This document shows positions 33,250 to 46,322 of a stretch of DNA of 64,000 bases, piece by piece. The translations under genes were made by a program, and so were the position numbers. The notes under the pieces were generated by a model. The model saw nothing but the letters and a program-made list of their open reading frames with translations. It was not told where the DNA came from and did no database searches. Origin of the DNA: Diphasiastrum complanatum (taxonomy: Eukaryota; Streptophyta; Lycopodiopsida; Lycopodiales; Lycopodiaceae); contig CM055106.1 in the NCBI GenBank assembly GCA_029204225.1, positions 15,404,278 to 15,468,277 of the forward strand, given 5' to 3'. The number at the start of each line of letters is the position of its first letter. Position 1 is the stretch's first letter.

Positions 33250-33362
33250 ATCTCGATGAACTTGGTTCGTCAACTAGACATGTTTATGATTAATTCGTTT
33301 GCATTCTATATCACAACCATAGGTAATGTTGACGAACTAAGTTCATCAACTATCACTCATAA
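33250..33362. repeat. Palindrome-pair module (right part of array)
   Basis: GATGAACTTGGTTCGTCAAC at about 33255-33274 and TGACGAACTAAGTTCATCA at 33329-33347, with the same spacer order as the modules at 28122-28214 and 28352-28454. The copia element at 28485-33060 separates it from them. Confidence 0.75.
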
Positions 33363-33375
33363 TAATTGTCCTTGT

Positions 33376-34511
33376 AAACTACATCATCCCCCCTTGGCTA
33401 AGTATAAAGTAGGGGCACCTATTGCTCACCCTTTTTATCCCGAAACATACAAGGTAAAAAATATGGACATGTATATGGCTCCTTTGAGCTTAAGATTCTA
33501 TGGCAAGGAGTTTAAGTGAGCAATATATGAGCGAAAGATTCTATGGCAAGGAGTTCAAGTGAGCGATATATCAAGACCACTGAGACAAAGAGATTTTGTA
33601 GTAAAGGGGATCTTGATGTGGACGATGCACGACTTTCCTGGATATGGGGAATGTTCAAGTGAGATATCTTTGCTATTGGTTCGATTCATGCTATTATATT
33701 AGATTTTATGTGCATCCACAAATACTCTTCCAATTCAAACATTGGATCCACAATTAAGTTGGTTATTTTGTCTCAATGTAGGGCTCCAAACTAGTGGCTA
33801 CAATGCATGCCCCATTTGTGGCGAGTATTTGCAAGCACGTCACTCACAACATCTATGACAGATGGTTTATGAGGGCCACACTAGATACCTTCCACCCGAT
33901 CACCCTATGCGTGATGGGCTAATTGGTCAACATCCTCATTCCATGAAGGTACAATACATATTTGGGCCAATTAATGGTACATGTCATTTATTTATTTTAT
34001 GGTTACTCTCTTTATATTTCTTCTGACGATATATAATCTGTATTAAATGTGTGTGATTGTTTGTTTATAATGTATGGCTTCAGATTTGGAGATCCAATCA
34101 AGATCTAAATCAAAATCTAGGGCGGCATGAAGAGGTTATCAATATTTAATGAACTCTCATATTGGGGAAAATTGTTGATAAACCATCTTTTGGACCCGAT
34201 GCACATATTCAAGAATGTCGGGAGCACGATTTGGGAGCACTTGACCGGATCAAAAGATAAAAAAGACGCACGAGATGACTTCAAAGAAGTGGAAAAGATG
34301 GCCAATTTATGGCCACAAACGGTGGGGACTTCGATTGTCCTACCAAAGGCCCCATGGATCTTCTCGAGGAGAGAAGAGACGATTGTAAAGAGGGCAATAG
34401 CCTCATTTCGAAAAACTGATAGGACATATGCGATGCCTAAAGGGTGCCTTCAGAAGGGACAACAAGCTAAGTGGACTAAAGTCTCATGATTGGCATAAAT
34501 TTTTACAGATT
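33376..34511 (+). pseudogene. CACTA (En/Spm) TNP2-type transposase remnant
   Basis: Ordered blocks match the TNP2 transposase: KNMDMYMAPL (33460s, DIDVYLQPL-like), VKGILMWTMHDFPGYGE (33601-33650), an intron-like gap with GTGAGA donor and TGTAG acceptor (33659-33781), then GYNACPICGEYLQARH, YEGHTRYLPPDHPMRD (33782-33948), a second gap (GTACAA donor, TTCAG acceptor at 34083), and SIFNELSYWGKLLINHLLDP, MHIFKNVGSTIWEHLTGS. It ends with LKSHDWHKFLQ near 34470-34511 after a frameshift. A TGA interrupts the second block. It is truncated by gypsy sequence at about 34512. No CACTA terminus is seen. Confidence 0.8.
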
Positions 34512-35479
34512 GGCATGGCATGCACATTCACGATTTTCAAAAGTGATTTTTCCGGTACCCCAGTTATGAATAACCATGGACGTCCCAATAGGACTCGGTA
34601 GACATTTGGCGCTTCTGGTAAGTCCATTACTACGAAAGTAATGACGACCTGTACTCCCGCAATTCTGACAAGTATATCTTCAACCATTCCTCGCGGACGA
34701 ACTGTCGTTTGATTAGCTAGCTTAATGGCAAAAGTCGCAAGCTTGATCTTGGTAAGGCCCCATTTTGCACATAGCTTTGTAGAAATCAGATTAACTCCTA
34801 AACCGCCATCTATCACAGCTGCTTCCTTAGGAAATTGTCTATGATGTATCGGCAGAGTGATATTCTTTTGTTCACTTTCCCAAGCGGCTCCAACATGGAG
34901 TACTTCATTAGATTCTTCAGATCCAGCACAAAAAAGTGGCTCCTGATGGACGGCTAGTTCTACTTGAGCTAACTTTTGTGCTAAGACTTCTTTTGCTTTT
35001 GGCACCAACTTGAGGAGCAGAGTGCTTTGGTGGGGCAGGTAAGGCTAAACGTTCCGGGTATCCAAGAGCAGATTGTCGAGGTCTAGCTGCTGGATTTCCT
35101 CCATATTGTGGTTCTCGATATCCCATTTGGGCATACCGTTGCTGAATTATCCGAGGATTGAAGTTGCAAAAAGCAGTCTCATGATCAAGTGAATTACAAA
35201 AATGTCATACACTGATTTCCATTCATTTTTTCAATTGAGGACACTCATTCATTGTGTGATTACCTGTACAAATAGAACACCAGACATTTTCCCCGGTAGG
35301 AAAAGTCTTCGAAAACTTCTCAGGTTCCTTGTTCGCTTTTCAATGTAAATCTTCCAATGCTTTGATCTTCTCATCAAATTGCGACTGCAACTTTTTCATC
35401 TGTTTTTGCTGGTTGTTTCCGAGTTTCTCGAACTCGTTGAGCATCATTTCTGCAGTAGTGGTGGATGTCAAGTAGTCTG
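34512..35479 (-). pseudogene. Ty3/gypsy gag C-terminus and protease
   Basis: Minus strand: a coiled-coil-like gag stretch (LGNNQQKQMKKLQSQFDEKI near 35440-35370), a zinc knuckle-like CSICTGNHTMNECPQ (35290-35240), a Pro/Arg-rich linker (35130-35000), and a retropepsin domain with AAVIDGGLGVNLIST near 34825-34780 (D-G-G where D-S/T-G is usual), RIAGVQVVITFVVMDLPEA and VLLGRPWL. RT is missing: the element is cut by the CACTA fragment at 34512. Frame changes between blocks confirm a pseudogene. Confidence 0.8.
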
Positions 35480-37325
35480 CCCTGCTGTATAAGACAACAT
35501 ACTGATATTCAGCTCATCATGTGAATCTTTTTCCTTCTCCCGAATTGTTGTCGCGGCATACCAACAGTAAAATGATAGATATTTGTAGTATAAACGAGTA
35601 TCATTCCTACTGGGGAGCAATAAAAAGGCTAATACTGTCATTATTAGTGCAAAACCAGAAATAACTAAGAATGAATGGAGTGGAATATAAAATGATTGCA
35701 ATATGGTCATCAACAGGTGTTTCCACAAGGGGCTGCCAGTACAACCGTATAAAGAAAACAAACACCCAGGAGAAAAATACTGAATACTTCATTATGGTTT
35801 TCAGATTTAAATGGGAGTGAACTCAAGAAAGCAAATACTTCGGCAAAAGGGAAAGCCACACAGTGTTTCCGTTATCTTGACAATAGCTTATCATGAATCT
35901 AACTCCTATGACCTGCACAAATCACAAGATTGAAGGCTAGAGACACTTCACTAGACAATTCCAATCCAAACACTGTGTAATAAGCATTGCATACAGTGCC
36001 ATAAACTTCTTATAACCAAAATGAATCACCATGAAAAGCACATAAAGTATTCACAATAGAAACAAATTGTGTGATTCAGAACACTCAGAGTTACATTATC
36101 TGTATTCACCATTTGCAGATTACAAAGATGTGTACAGTCTAAGCACTGCAAAGAAGAGGGATTGCTACACCTCTATACAAGAGTCTGAGAACACAAGGGT
36201 TCTGAACTTGTAGATAAATAGCAAAAGCAGTAAATCTACATTAAAGCACCAACAGAGCAACACATGCCTCTGTTCTACATTGTGTCTGAATGGATGCTAA
36301 TGGCTTGAGCCTGACAAGTTATAGCAAAAGCAAAATCGTGCTAGAGAGAAGAGGGCTCTGCAACAATTTGCAAGAAAGAGCAAATGGTCATTTGCCATCT
36401 GGAACAGGGCATTTGCAGACCACTAGAATGCTGCCACAGAGGCCAGACAGTTAGGATGCAAGTTTGCTGCCTTGTATAAGGAAAAACAATCGTATGAAGG
36501 ATGACTGAGGTTCGCTGGCATGCAAAGGAAGAAACTCTGATGTGCTGGTTGCTAGAAACCGCCCACTGGCTGTCGCTAGAGGTAAAAGACATAAGAAATG
36601 CCTTGTAAACGCTGGTGTGTTGAAGAAACGCCTGCTAACTGTTTGTAAGCCATCTGAAAACTAACTAACTTTAGATTGCGCTGGAGGCTGCCACAGTTCG
36701 CTGGAAACTGGTCTGAATTAGCCCTATCTGCCTGCGTTTTGGTGTCTAGATGATGGTTTCATTGAAGAACTGACTGAAAACTGGCTGTCTGAAAACTGTT
36801 AGAAATGGTGCGATGGTGGCTGAGTGGCTGCATGGAAATCTGCCCAAAAACTGCCTGTAGGATGTCGCTGGAAACTGCCGCTGGTGGAAACTGCCATTGG
36901 TGAAGTGTTGGATGACTCATACTGCCCGCGTTGGAGATGGCTGAAGGTGCGATGGTGCCTTCTTCGTTGCCCTGAAAAAGTTCAAAGAGAGAGAGCGAGA
37001 TGTGCGACAGCTGCCTTGGGAAATGCGAAGGTGGCCTTATATAAGCATGTCTCAAAGAAGAGTATGTCTTTAGAAATACAAAGAAAGACTGGCCTGTGTC
37101 ACAACTTTAAGACACGAGCTTTAGCAAACACGAATATGTTGTTCAGATTAGAAATTCAACCCTCGACATATAGAATGTGTCTATAGTGATGCCTTAAGCA
37201 CAAAGGTTTAAACATTAAATACCACTTAAGTTGTTTGCTAGGCATTGTGGTAAACGTAAAGATTTTGGATTTAGCAATAAGAAGCCAAAAAAAATCGAGT
37301 AAAGAGCCATAGCTAGGGCTCCACA
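35480..37325 (-). repeat. 1.8-kb insertion in gypsy gag, probable LTR
   Basis: It interrupts gag between NAMDEG (37325 side) and the DYLTSTTTAEMML stretch (35480 side). On the minus strand it may begin TGTGGAGCCCTAGC. It contains a perfect TATA-type palindrome CTTATATAAG at 37036-37045 followed about 30 bases on by a CT-rich start-like region, as in an LTR promoter. Phrases such as CTGAAAACTG and GCTGGAAACTG recur at 36640-36900. Ends and target duplication are not resolved, so a solo LTR is only the best guess. Confidence 0.4.
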
Positions 37326-37859
37326 TGTCCCCTTCATCCATAGCATTTTGCAAGAGTGCATACTCATTATGGCGTTTCAGCTCACGTATGATTCGTTTAG
37401 GTAAACCTGACAAAAATCACATAATCATGGCATTTTCGTTAATCACCTCAGGTTTGCACTCAAATCTGAGACGTTTCACCCGTTCAATGTAATCTTGAAC
37501 CATTTCTCGCTTTCCCATTTAAATTTTACTTAAAAGTAGGAAAGGTCTTCCATAAATTCTCGCGGTTTGAATCGTGTGATAAGGGCTCTTTTAACAATCT
37601 CCCAATTTGTACGCTTAGTTTCATCCTGATTATAGTACCAATCTTGTGTTGCGCCTATTAAGGCCATAGGAAAAAGCTTAAGTTTATCTTGAGGGAAAAT
37701 TTTGTTATAGACTTCACAGGATTCAAGATAGATCTGAAGAAATCTAACTGGATCTGTTAATCCATTGTATTTGGGTAGATCCAAACGGGGTGCTCTTCTA
37801 ACAATAATTGTATTGAATTCCTGAGGAGCACCTCCCGGAACAGCTCCAGGGGCAGCCAT
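37326..37859 (-). pseudogene. Ty3/gypsy gag N-terminal half
   Basis: Starts at the ATG at 37859. It contains PRLDLPKYNGLTDPVRFLQI, FPMALIGATQDWYYNQ and NWEIVKRALITRFKPREF, the classical retrotransposon gag domain. It continues after a frameshift near 37530 with DYIERVKRLRFECKPE and SGLPKRIIRELKRHNEYALL before the 1.8-kb insertion. The leader and PBS lie upstream at 37860-39032. Confidence 0.85.
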
Positions 37860-39014
37860 CTTTACAAATTCAGATCAAGTAGACAATGAGATTGGATCTA
37901 GATTTTTCAATCAAAAACTATCTTAGATCAGATCTGCTAGATCTCTACTTTTCAAGAATCTGATTCTATATTGTGAAAAAAATTTCGAAATTCGATCAAT
38001 CGATACTTCTAAAAAATGATCAATCTCTCAAAATCCAAATCAGAATATATCAGATTTGACCCAAATTTTGACACTGGCGAAGGTTCCCTAGGTGAAGATT
38101 GGCTTGGCGAAGGTTCAACAGTTGTATTTTTGAAAAAAAATTCTCTGATCAACTTTTCTAACAATTTCTAGGGAAATAACCTTCGCTAAACTCTCAGATG
38201 CAAGATCTGACACAGATAAAACTAGGGGAAATTTGACGAAGGTTTTTGACACAAGAAAATACAGTTTCTGTAGTTTGGTGAGGGTAAAAATCAAGATTTT
38301 CTATGATCTGGACAAGAAGAATCTTCGCCAAACTCAAAAATATTATTTTATTATAAATAGAATGTTTTGGAAACTCGGAGAAGGTTTTGGTGAAGGATCA
38401 AGAGTAATACTTGTATTTTTACAAAAAAGTGACTTTTTTGGCAAAAATATGACAACATGACAACTAATCTTCTGAAAAACCTTCTATTTTTGGTATTATT
38501 CTTCGCCGACCGGGCAGTAGATAGATCTGAATCACAACTATGCACAGTGAATCGGGCGAAGGTTCTTTTTCTGTATTTTTAGACTTTTAGTGATTTTTTG
38601 ATGTTTTTTGACGATTTTTTTTCAAATGTTTCTGAAAATCTGCTAGGAAGGATTGTTTGTCGTTCAAAATGAAGGTCCTGTGAACAAAACTGAAGGTGTT
38701 TGCAACTCAACGAAAGACGACAAAAAGTTATCAGCTCTTATTGCCTCTTTTTGACCAAAATCTGGCAGATTTGACCAATTTTTGTGGTTTTTTCTGATAT
38801 CTCAGATCCAAATGGATCTTAAGATTGGTGATCTGAATAGTTTTTTCTGTTCTACAATCATATTAGATTTCAAACAAGCAAATCCACTCAAATCAAGCAA
38901 AATCACTCCCAAACTAACCCTAAATGCAGATCTAACACTATTCATGCAATGACAAGATGCCTAGTGCAAGCTAACCATCCACAAACATGCTGCAAACTAA
39001 ATAATTGGCATAGC
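37860..39014 (-). other. Gypsy leader with recurrent GGCGAAGGTT words
   Basis: No long frame. GGCGAAGGTT or close variants appear in both orientations at about 38076, 38106, 38178, 38235, 38320, 38377, 38388, 38498 and 38554. The stretch lies between the PBS and the gag ATG. Confidence 0.6.
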
Positions 39015-39032
39015 TCCCCGACAACGGCGCCA
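39015..39032 (-). other. Gypsy primer-binding site
   Basis: TCCCCGACAACGGCGCCA is the complement of TGGCGCCGTTGTCGGGGA, the Asp-tRNA-type PBS typical of plant Ty3/gypsy elements. It lies four bases from the LTR end at 39037. Confidence 0.85.
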
Positions 39033-39036
39033 AAAT

Positions 39037-39767
39037 TGTAGTGGGTTTCTTTCCTTGCCTAACCTGAATCCAAGATCTAGTCAATCTAGCATCAAAGAGA
39101 CGAAGTTAGTTGTCACACATAGGTTCGTTCCCATGAGAGCGATAGTATAGTTCAGATTTCAGCATGAATGGAAGATCCACATCTAACTCTAACATCCATA
39201 ACCCTACGATCCATTAACACTACAATCCACAACAAAGATAGCTTACTCTTTTTCTCTCTCCCTTTCTCTCTCATAAAAAGAATAATAACATGCAATTCCA
39301 ATAACAATCAAATCCAACAATTAGCAAAATCCAAATAAAGCATAAGAGATGGAGGAAAAGTGATAGAGAGCAAGGACATTCATCAATCCATTTCTGAAGA
39401 GAACCAATCTGCTTTATTGAATTGAGGAAATGAGCATGTGTAGGAACTCGAGTTGGTCCCTTTTTATAGTAGAGAGGAGGACCCGACCTCCGAATCCTAT
39501 TGGTCCATTTCTGCCTCCCTAATTACTCAAATTAAAAAGAGTGGGAACCATCCAAATTGGAGGGAAACCCAACTTTATTCACTAACTTGACATTTAGGCC
39601 CTGTGACATTAAAAGTCCTGCAAAAAGGCCTAAAGTCCTTTTATTGACTTGTAACTAATCAAATAACTATGTGATTACCAGGTTGGACTTACACACGCAG
39701 GGTGCCAAATCCCTCTCACTTATTAACTAGGGTTAGGATTGCCTTGGGATCCGCAAACCCTCCAACA
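39037..39767 (-). repeat. Gypsy 5' LTR, about 731 bp
   Basis: Plus view TGTAGTGGG...CCTCCAACA; on the minus strand TGTTGGAGG...CCCACTACA. It adjoins the PBS. The right end is inferred from the TG/CA rule, as no second copy lies in the window. It contains GGTTCGTTCCCATGAGAG near 39121 and a TATAGTAGAG-like stretch near 39460. Confidence 0.65.
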
Positions 39768-40673
<906 letters not shown>

Positions 40674-40859
40674 GCTGGCTCCTCCGGCCTCCCTCGTTGC
40701 TGCTGCTACGCTCATGCTGTTGCTCGTTGCCTCTCCTCCCTTCTCTCCTGCATGCTCTGGTATCCCCAGCCTCCCTCCCTCCTGCTGCTGCTCGCTGCGT
40801 CTCCTCCCTTCTCTCTTACCTGCTCTGAGTGTGCATGAATTTTGCTTGCAAAATTAGCT

Positions 40860-41299
40860 TCAGAACGATATGCTATATGCTTCGATTGAGCATGTTTGTG
40901 CTAGCATATGAGTTTTTGAAATATTTTAAGCCTATATATATTTTTTGATATAAATTCACGTAGGAAATCAGTAGACTTAGGCAGCTCTCTCGAAAATAAT
41001 ACTATTTACAATATTTAAATCTCAAAACTTGGACATCATTACAACAACAAACTAAATCATGTACATCATGATTCAAGATAGACTGGTATAGATAAAAAAA
41101 TGATTGCAACCATGCTTATCAAATATAAGCATTCTAGGAAAAAAAAAAAAAAAACCATCAACCGAGTCAACATGACAAGTGCCTGACTCACCAAAAAACA
41201 TAAAAGAAAGTGGGCACAGGGGTCAGAGACTAGTTCCACAAGCTAGATTCATCTCATTTGCATTCAATTTTTGGGTGAAAGTCATTGATGCTAGCTGCA
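40860..41299. other. Intergenic, no gene
   Basis: AT-rich, with a 16-base A run near 41139-41155; nothing recognised. Confidence 0.5.
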
Positions 41300-42330
41300 A
41301 AAAAATGTATGGCCCATAGATTTTGACTTTTTATGAGGTCTAATGTGTTGTCCCAAATTCTTTGTGGACATACTATGAGCTATAAAGTGATTTTGAAAGT
41401 TTCACGGACTCCAAGATTTTGTAATGTGTTGCATGTCACTTTCACAAATGATAACCTACTCTACAATTTACCTTAATATGGTCCTTCTTCATAAAACAAC
41501 TCACATACAAAGTCAAAACCATAATTTTCAAAGGATTGAAGTTATTTGCAAGATTATATTCAATTCAACAATATGAAGTGAAATGCCAACACAATCCTTT
41601 ATGTACGGAAATGGATTCCCCACTGATCTTTCCATTAGATCATCTTGCCATAAAAAAGCCTGGCCCTAAATCCCATTTTCTCTATGTAAAGGATGACCTA
41701 TGCTATCCAAAATGGTAGGTGTGACCTCGGTCAACTTGTATGGAAGTTTAAAAGAAAATCAAAGCAATCTTTATGAAGATATTCATGGTATGACTGGGCT
41801 TTTTTTAAGGGGTCAATGAGTTTTGCCAAATTTAAGCCTCTTCACAAATAAACTATGTATTTGGGAATGATTTTTTATTTCTGATCTTAGCACCTAGTAA
41901 AATGGCTATAAAATTATAGGGAGGTAGTTAGGCCGCGAACGACTATTGAACTAGGTGTAAAGGTCACTCTAAATACTTTCCCCAAGCATAAAGGACTATC
42001 TTGGCATTTTACATTACAATTGAGAATATTTTTTGGCTTAGAGGTTTTGACTTTTTTATTAAGTATAATGTGTTGTCCCAAATTCTTTATGAACACTTTA
42101 TGAGCTGTAAATTGATGTTTAGAAGTTTATGGACTTCAAGAAAATGTGTCACAATTGACTTTTACATTTTATTTTAAGGTCATTTCCATAAAATAACTCA
42201 TGCACAAAGTTGAAACCGTAATTGTGTAAGAATGAAAATCTTTGCATGCTTTAATGCACTTCACACATATGAAGTACAATGCCAACACTATTCTTTATCT
42301 CAACAATATGGAATCCTTTACGTATAACAA
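41300..42330. repeat. Diverged tandem duplication, about 300-bp unit
   Basis: 41325-41625 and 42045-42320 share an ordered series: TTTTGACTTTTTAT, AATGTGTTGTCCCAAATTCT, ATGAGCT, ATAAAACAACTCA(C/T)..CACAAAGT, GAAGT..AATGCCAACAC and TCTTTAT. The copies are separated by 420 bp and are clearly diverged. They are non-coding and their origin is unknown. Confidence 0.6.
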
Positions 42331-43472
42331 AAAAAGACAAGTAGATGACATTCTGACTATTAAGGACTTGTAGTCGAGGCCCGGAAGGGCCCAACGGGCC
42401 AAGCCTATGTTTTCATACCATGTATTATGTCATTTGTTTGACTATTTCCATTGCATTATGAGCACATTGGCTTGTTTCGAACATTATGAAAAACAAGATC
42501 GTCATCTAAAAAATAGGATCCATCTATGAAAAATAGAATTATTTTCCTTTCTCTGCTTTTTAAAGAGTTTGAAAAGTAGGCATAAAAAGTTGCATGTGCT
42601 CATTACTTCTTACTAAGCTAGACCTTGGTTAAAATTTGGTGAAAGTTCCTCCAATGTGGTGATCAGCATCTAGTTTGATATCAACCAAAATTATCAGTAA
42701 GAACTTGTTCTGGAGTTTGCCATTTCAAAGCATCATCTCTATTCTGATACATTATGCATAGTATTATTGTTAATATATCTTTATTGGTGCATTATGTTAT
42801 ATTTTTTGATTGCCTTTGCAAAAGGCAATATTATGTGTTCAAGTTGGCCAATAAAATTTTGCAAAAGTCAACATGTTAATCATAGGATATTTGCGCATTG
42901 AAATCTTCATAACATTGTTAAGGTCACTACTCCACGAACTCAATTCTTTAGATGCACCTCTATATGCAAGTCCTAGATAGCAAAAAATTAATGTTACTCA
43001 CATGCCCACGCTTTAGGTGCACCTTTATGCATGCGGACCCCAATATCATCACCAACAACAATAATTAAATAAAGATAATCTATGTGAATTCACAAAATCA
43101 TTTCATTAGTGTTGTCATATGTGTATACATGCACACACTTTGAATCAGAGCTCAATCCTTGAGGTAAAAAAGGAATTCTAACCAGAATGCCACACCACTA
43201 TGTTAGAGTGCCAAGAGAATTAGCTAGTTGCACCCATTCTTAGATATTTTATTCAAGAAATTTGTTGCAAAGCCTTAGTGAATTGTGATATATCACAATG
43301 TTGATGTTTTTTTCTGGGCAGGAGACCTATCGGGATTCGGAACTCGTGTGCTTCTGGATAGTAGTCCGTAGATTGCTCGTATATCGAGATTGACAAGCTA
43401 GCTTATGGGGATGATGGAATATGTTCTTTATTAACAACTATTACAGTGAATCTTAAGAAACCGGAAGGAAGC
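42331..43472. other. Upstream region of the coiled-coil gene
   Basis: AT-rich, no supported frame. A possible 5' UTR exon begins after an acceptor-like TTTTTTTCTGGGCAG ending at 43321. Confidence 0.4.
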
Positions 43473-45248
43473 ATGTCGTTGCCTTCAGGATTTGAGTCTC
43501 GTATACATGAAATGGAGCATACACGAAAAGAGCGGCTTCAGGTTTTACAGGTCCGATGCTCTACGCAGTCGCAGTATCTAACAACAAGAATTTATGTTTC
43601 AGATTTATAACTAAAACATGTAATCTGAATTACAGTTTAAGCTAAGCTGCCTAGTCAGAATTTAGAAAGAGTCGGATAAACGTTTGCCTTTAAATCATCA
43701 GTTTCTACTATACCACGAAGTATTGCTAAGCTCATGAAATGGGCCGGATTTTTTATCTTGTATGTCCTCCTTAGCGTGACTGAAATAAGTCGAATCTTTG
43801 ACCCCGAGCACAAGAATGGAGTTACTAACGTGCCACTTATTGGACGCCTTTGTGCCTGATTTTTATCATACCAATTATATTATTAATAGGTCCTCTTAAG
43901 CCTCTTATGTTATTTAATATGTTACTATCAAGATCGGTTTCTTCTTCTATGGTATCAAACAAGTTCATGTTTCGTGACACTTTTACAATTTCACACTTGG
44001 TTTATCTGAACTACGTGCAAACTCGTTATTCATAAATGACTCAGGCAGAAAAAGATATACAAAAAAGTAAGCGGCTAAATCTTCGCAGACAGAAGATGGA
44101 ATTGAGGCAGGTTCAGCAACGCTGCTTGCTCTTAAAGCAGATGTCCTCCGATTTAGATATTAAAATCATGGAAAATGAAGATCAAAGACAAACAGACAAG
44201 AAAAGATTGAGGGAACTTCTGACAACCCAGAGGTACTAGAATAGAGCGAGAATAAGTCTCATATGATTTGTCGTTCCTCTAAATAGGCTTGATAGGCCCG
44301 CCTTTCTTAATTACCATTCCATTCCCTTGATGCCAACTTTGGTATGTACTTCTTTATGCTTACATCGGCATTCTGGATTCGTTATAATCTATCGTCACAA
44401 TCTACAGCTAGCTAAATCCGAAAGACTTTTTGAATGTCTAGAACTCTTAGCAATGAAACGGAGAAGATGAAAGCACGGCTGAAAGAAAATTCAGCGAGAT
44501 ATGATAGTTGGATCAGCAAGATGAAGAAGTTTCAGGACGAAGCGGATTGTTATGAGTCCACCTTACAGTTGGAGATTCGAAGGCTCAAGACCGCCATTCA
44601 GGAGGTTTGTTGAAACTGTATATACAGTCTATCTATTGTTACTGCTGACAATGTTGGATTAAATGCCATATTGATTCGTTCTCTTCCATTGCAAGTCATG
44701 TGTCACACCACACATCAGCACGGTGTTGTCTCTCCTCAGTAGTTCCTTCAGAATGTAGGATATCGCTTCCTGCTTTCCCGTACCATTTTCAATTATTGTA
44801 GTCACCGTGTCATAGACTCCACATCATGCTTCAGATGACCAAAATATAGTATCAGACTGCTAAAAATTCGTTGATCAGTCTAAAAAGATCATCGCCTGTT
44901 TGGTACCTGCAGTTGGAATCAGAAATTAAGCATGTTCAAGATGCTGGCAGCAATTGGAAAGAAGAGAGAGACATGTTAGAGAACCAAAAAGAGCAGCTTC
45001 TTTCTACTAAAAGAGCATTGGAAATTGCCGTGGCAACTAAAGCTTCGGCTAGACAAGCCTTAGAGAAAAACCTACATAAAGTTCGTGAGTTTCAACAGCA
45101 ACAAAAAGACAGTATCGCCCTAACGTTCATAAAGCTCCAGGAAGAACTTGTGTCATTGCAAAAGGAAAATCAATCTATTGAAGAGAAGGTCTTTATGGCA
45201 ATGCGGATGCGTGATCTAAGAAGAAAGTACGATACTGCAATCCCATGA
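43473..45248 (+). CDS. Coiled-coil protein, five exons, 284 residues, apparently intact
   Basis: Exons 43473-43550, 44045-44232, 44287-44341, 44407-44604 and 44913-45248 all have GT/AG introns and matching phases; the total is 855 bp with no internal stop. The start is the ATG at 43473 (MSLPSGFESRIHEME). Apart from a short Pro/Tyr-containing segment in exon 3 (LDRPAFLNYHSIPLMP, residues about 90-106), the protein is highly charged and helical with heptad spacing (MELRQVQQRCLLLKQMSSDL; LEIRRLKTAIQELESEIKHV; ALEKNLHKVREFQQQQKDSI). No membrane segment or signal peptide. It should form a long dimeric rod; a structural, cytoskeletal or chromosome-associated role is conceivable. I do not recognise the family. 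Introns of 54 and 65 bp are short for a seed plant. Confidence 0.75.
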
Positions 45249-46318
45249 AATTCTCTGTTTTAAGACGATGGCAAGACATCTAGCTATAATTTCAATGAAT
45301 CACAGTGTGCTTTCCCGTTCAGTTAGAAGGTCTTAAATGTGCTTTTGCACACTCTTGGTAAGGCAACACGAGGGAATATCAGAACGTTAGTTATAAACAA
45401 ATCATCTCAGAATATCCAACTAAGATCAACAAGAATTTGAGCATGCTCCTCAAATTGTTCTTTAGCCCTAACTTGCAGCATGGTGAAATATTCCCCCCTC
45501 CTGCCTAGAAGCTAGACATAACTAATTTAGATTAACACCTCCGATTGTTTATCAATTATTGAGTACTCAAGATATTAGGGGTCTCACATAATGATTAATG
45601 ACAGATGAGCGTATTCCGAATGATACTACCATTTTGAAGAGATGGTGGTCTCATTCCCCATCTCCATTAAATGGTTGTTGCACTGCACCAGTCTCACTAC
45701 AATGGTGGTGCAAATACACTCATCCATTAATGACCAATGAAAAAATCAACTTGCGATGTCCGCCCAACACCAAATACAATAAAGACTAAAATGATCATTA
45801 ACTCTTAGAACTTCATTTGACAAATTATTTATCTAACTTTAGTTAAGACTCACATTACAACCTTTGACACATAAGACATCATGACATGACATAACATGTA
45901 CATATTGATATATATCTTTCATATGTTATACCCTTTGGGATTAACGAGCCAAAATGACCATTTTTGAGTCACTAGTTATAGCTTGGTCAAATTATGTTGA
46001 CTTCATTTAGTGGATCAATAGAAGGTTAGATTGAGTGCAAGCCTAATTGGACTCAAAGAGACTTGAGAAGGAAGTGCACAAAGTTATATGGGGTAAAGAG
46101 ATTAAACAACTTTTAGGGTTTTTCCTTTTAGGAGTGGAGGCTAGGAGTGCATCTGTAGCGAGTAAATGAAATGTGAGTTTAATGAGTTTTTTTTTTAATT
46201 TGTTGGCCTTGCCAATGAGCAAATCGATTATAAATACACGTATAGATTCCAAAGTTAATGTGTATAACAAGGTGACTAACAAATAGTCAAAAGTGATATT
46301 TTACACCAATAAACATTC
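45249..46318. other. Intergenic, no gene recognised
   Basis: 3' flank of the coiled-coil gene, then AT-rich sequence. Short frames at 45598-45789 and 46043-46282 have no recognisable motif. Confidence 0.45.
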
Positions 46319-46322
46319 TTAA

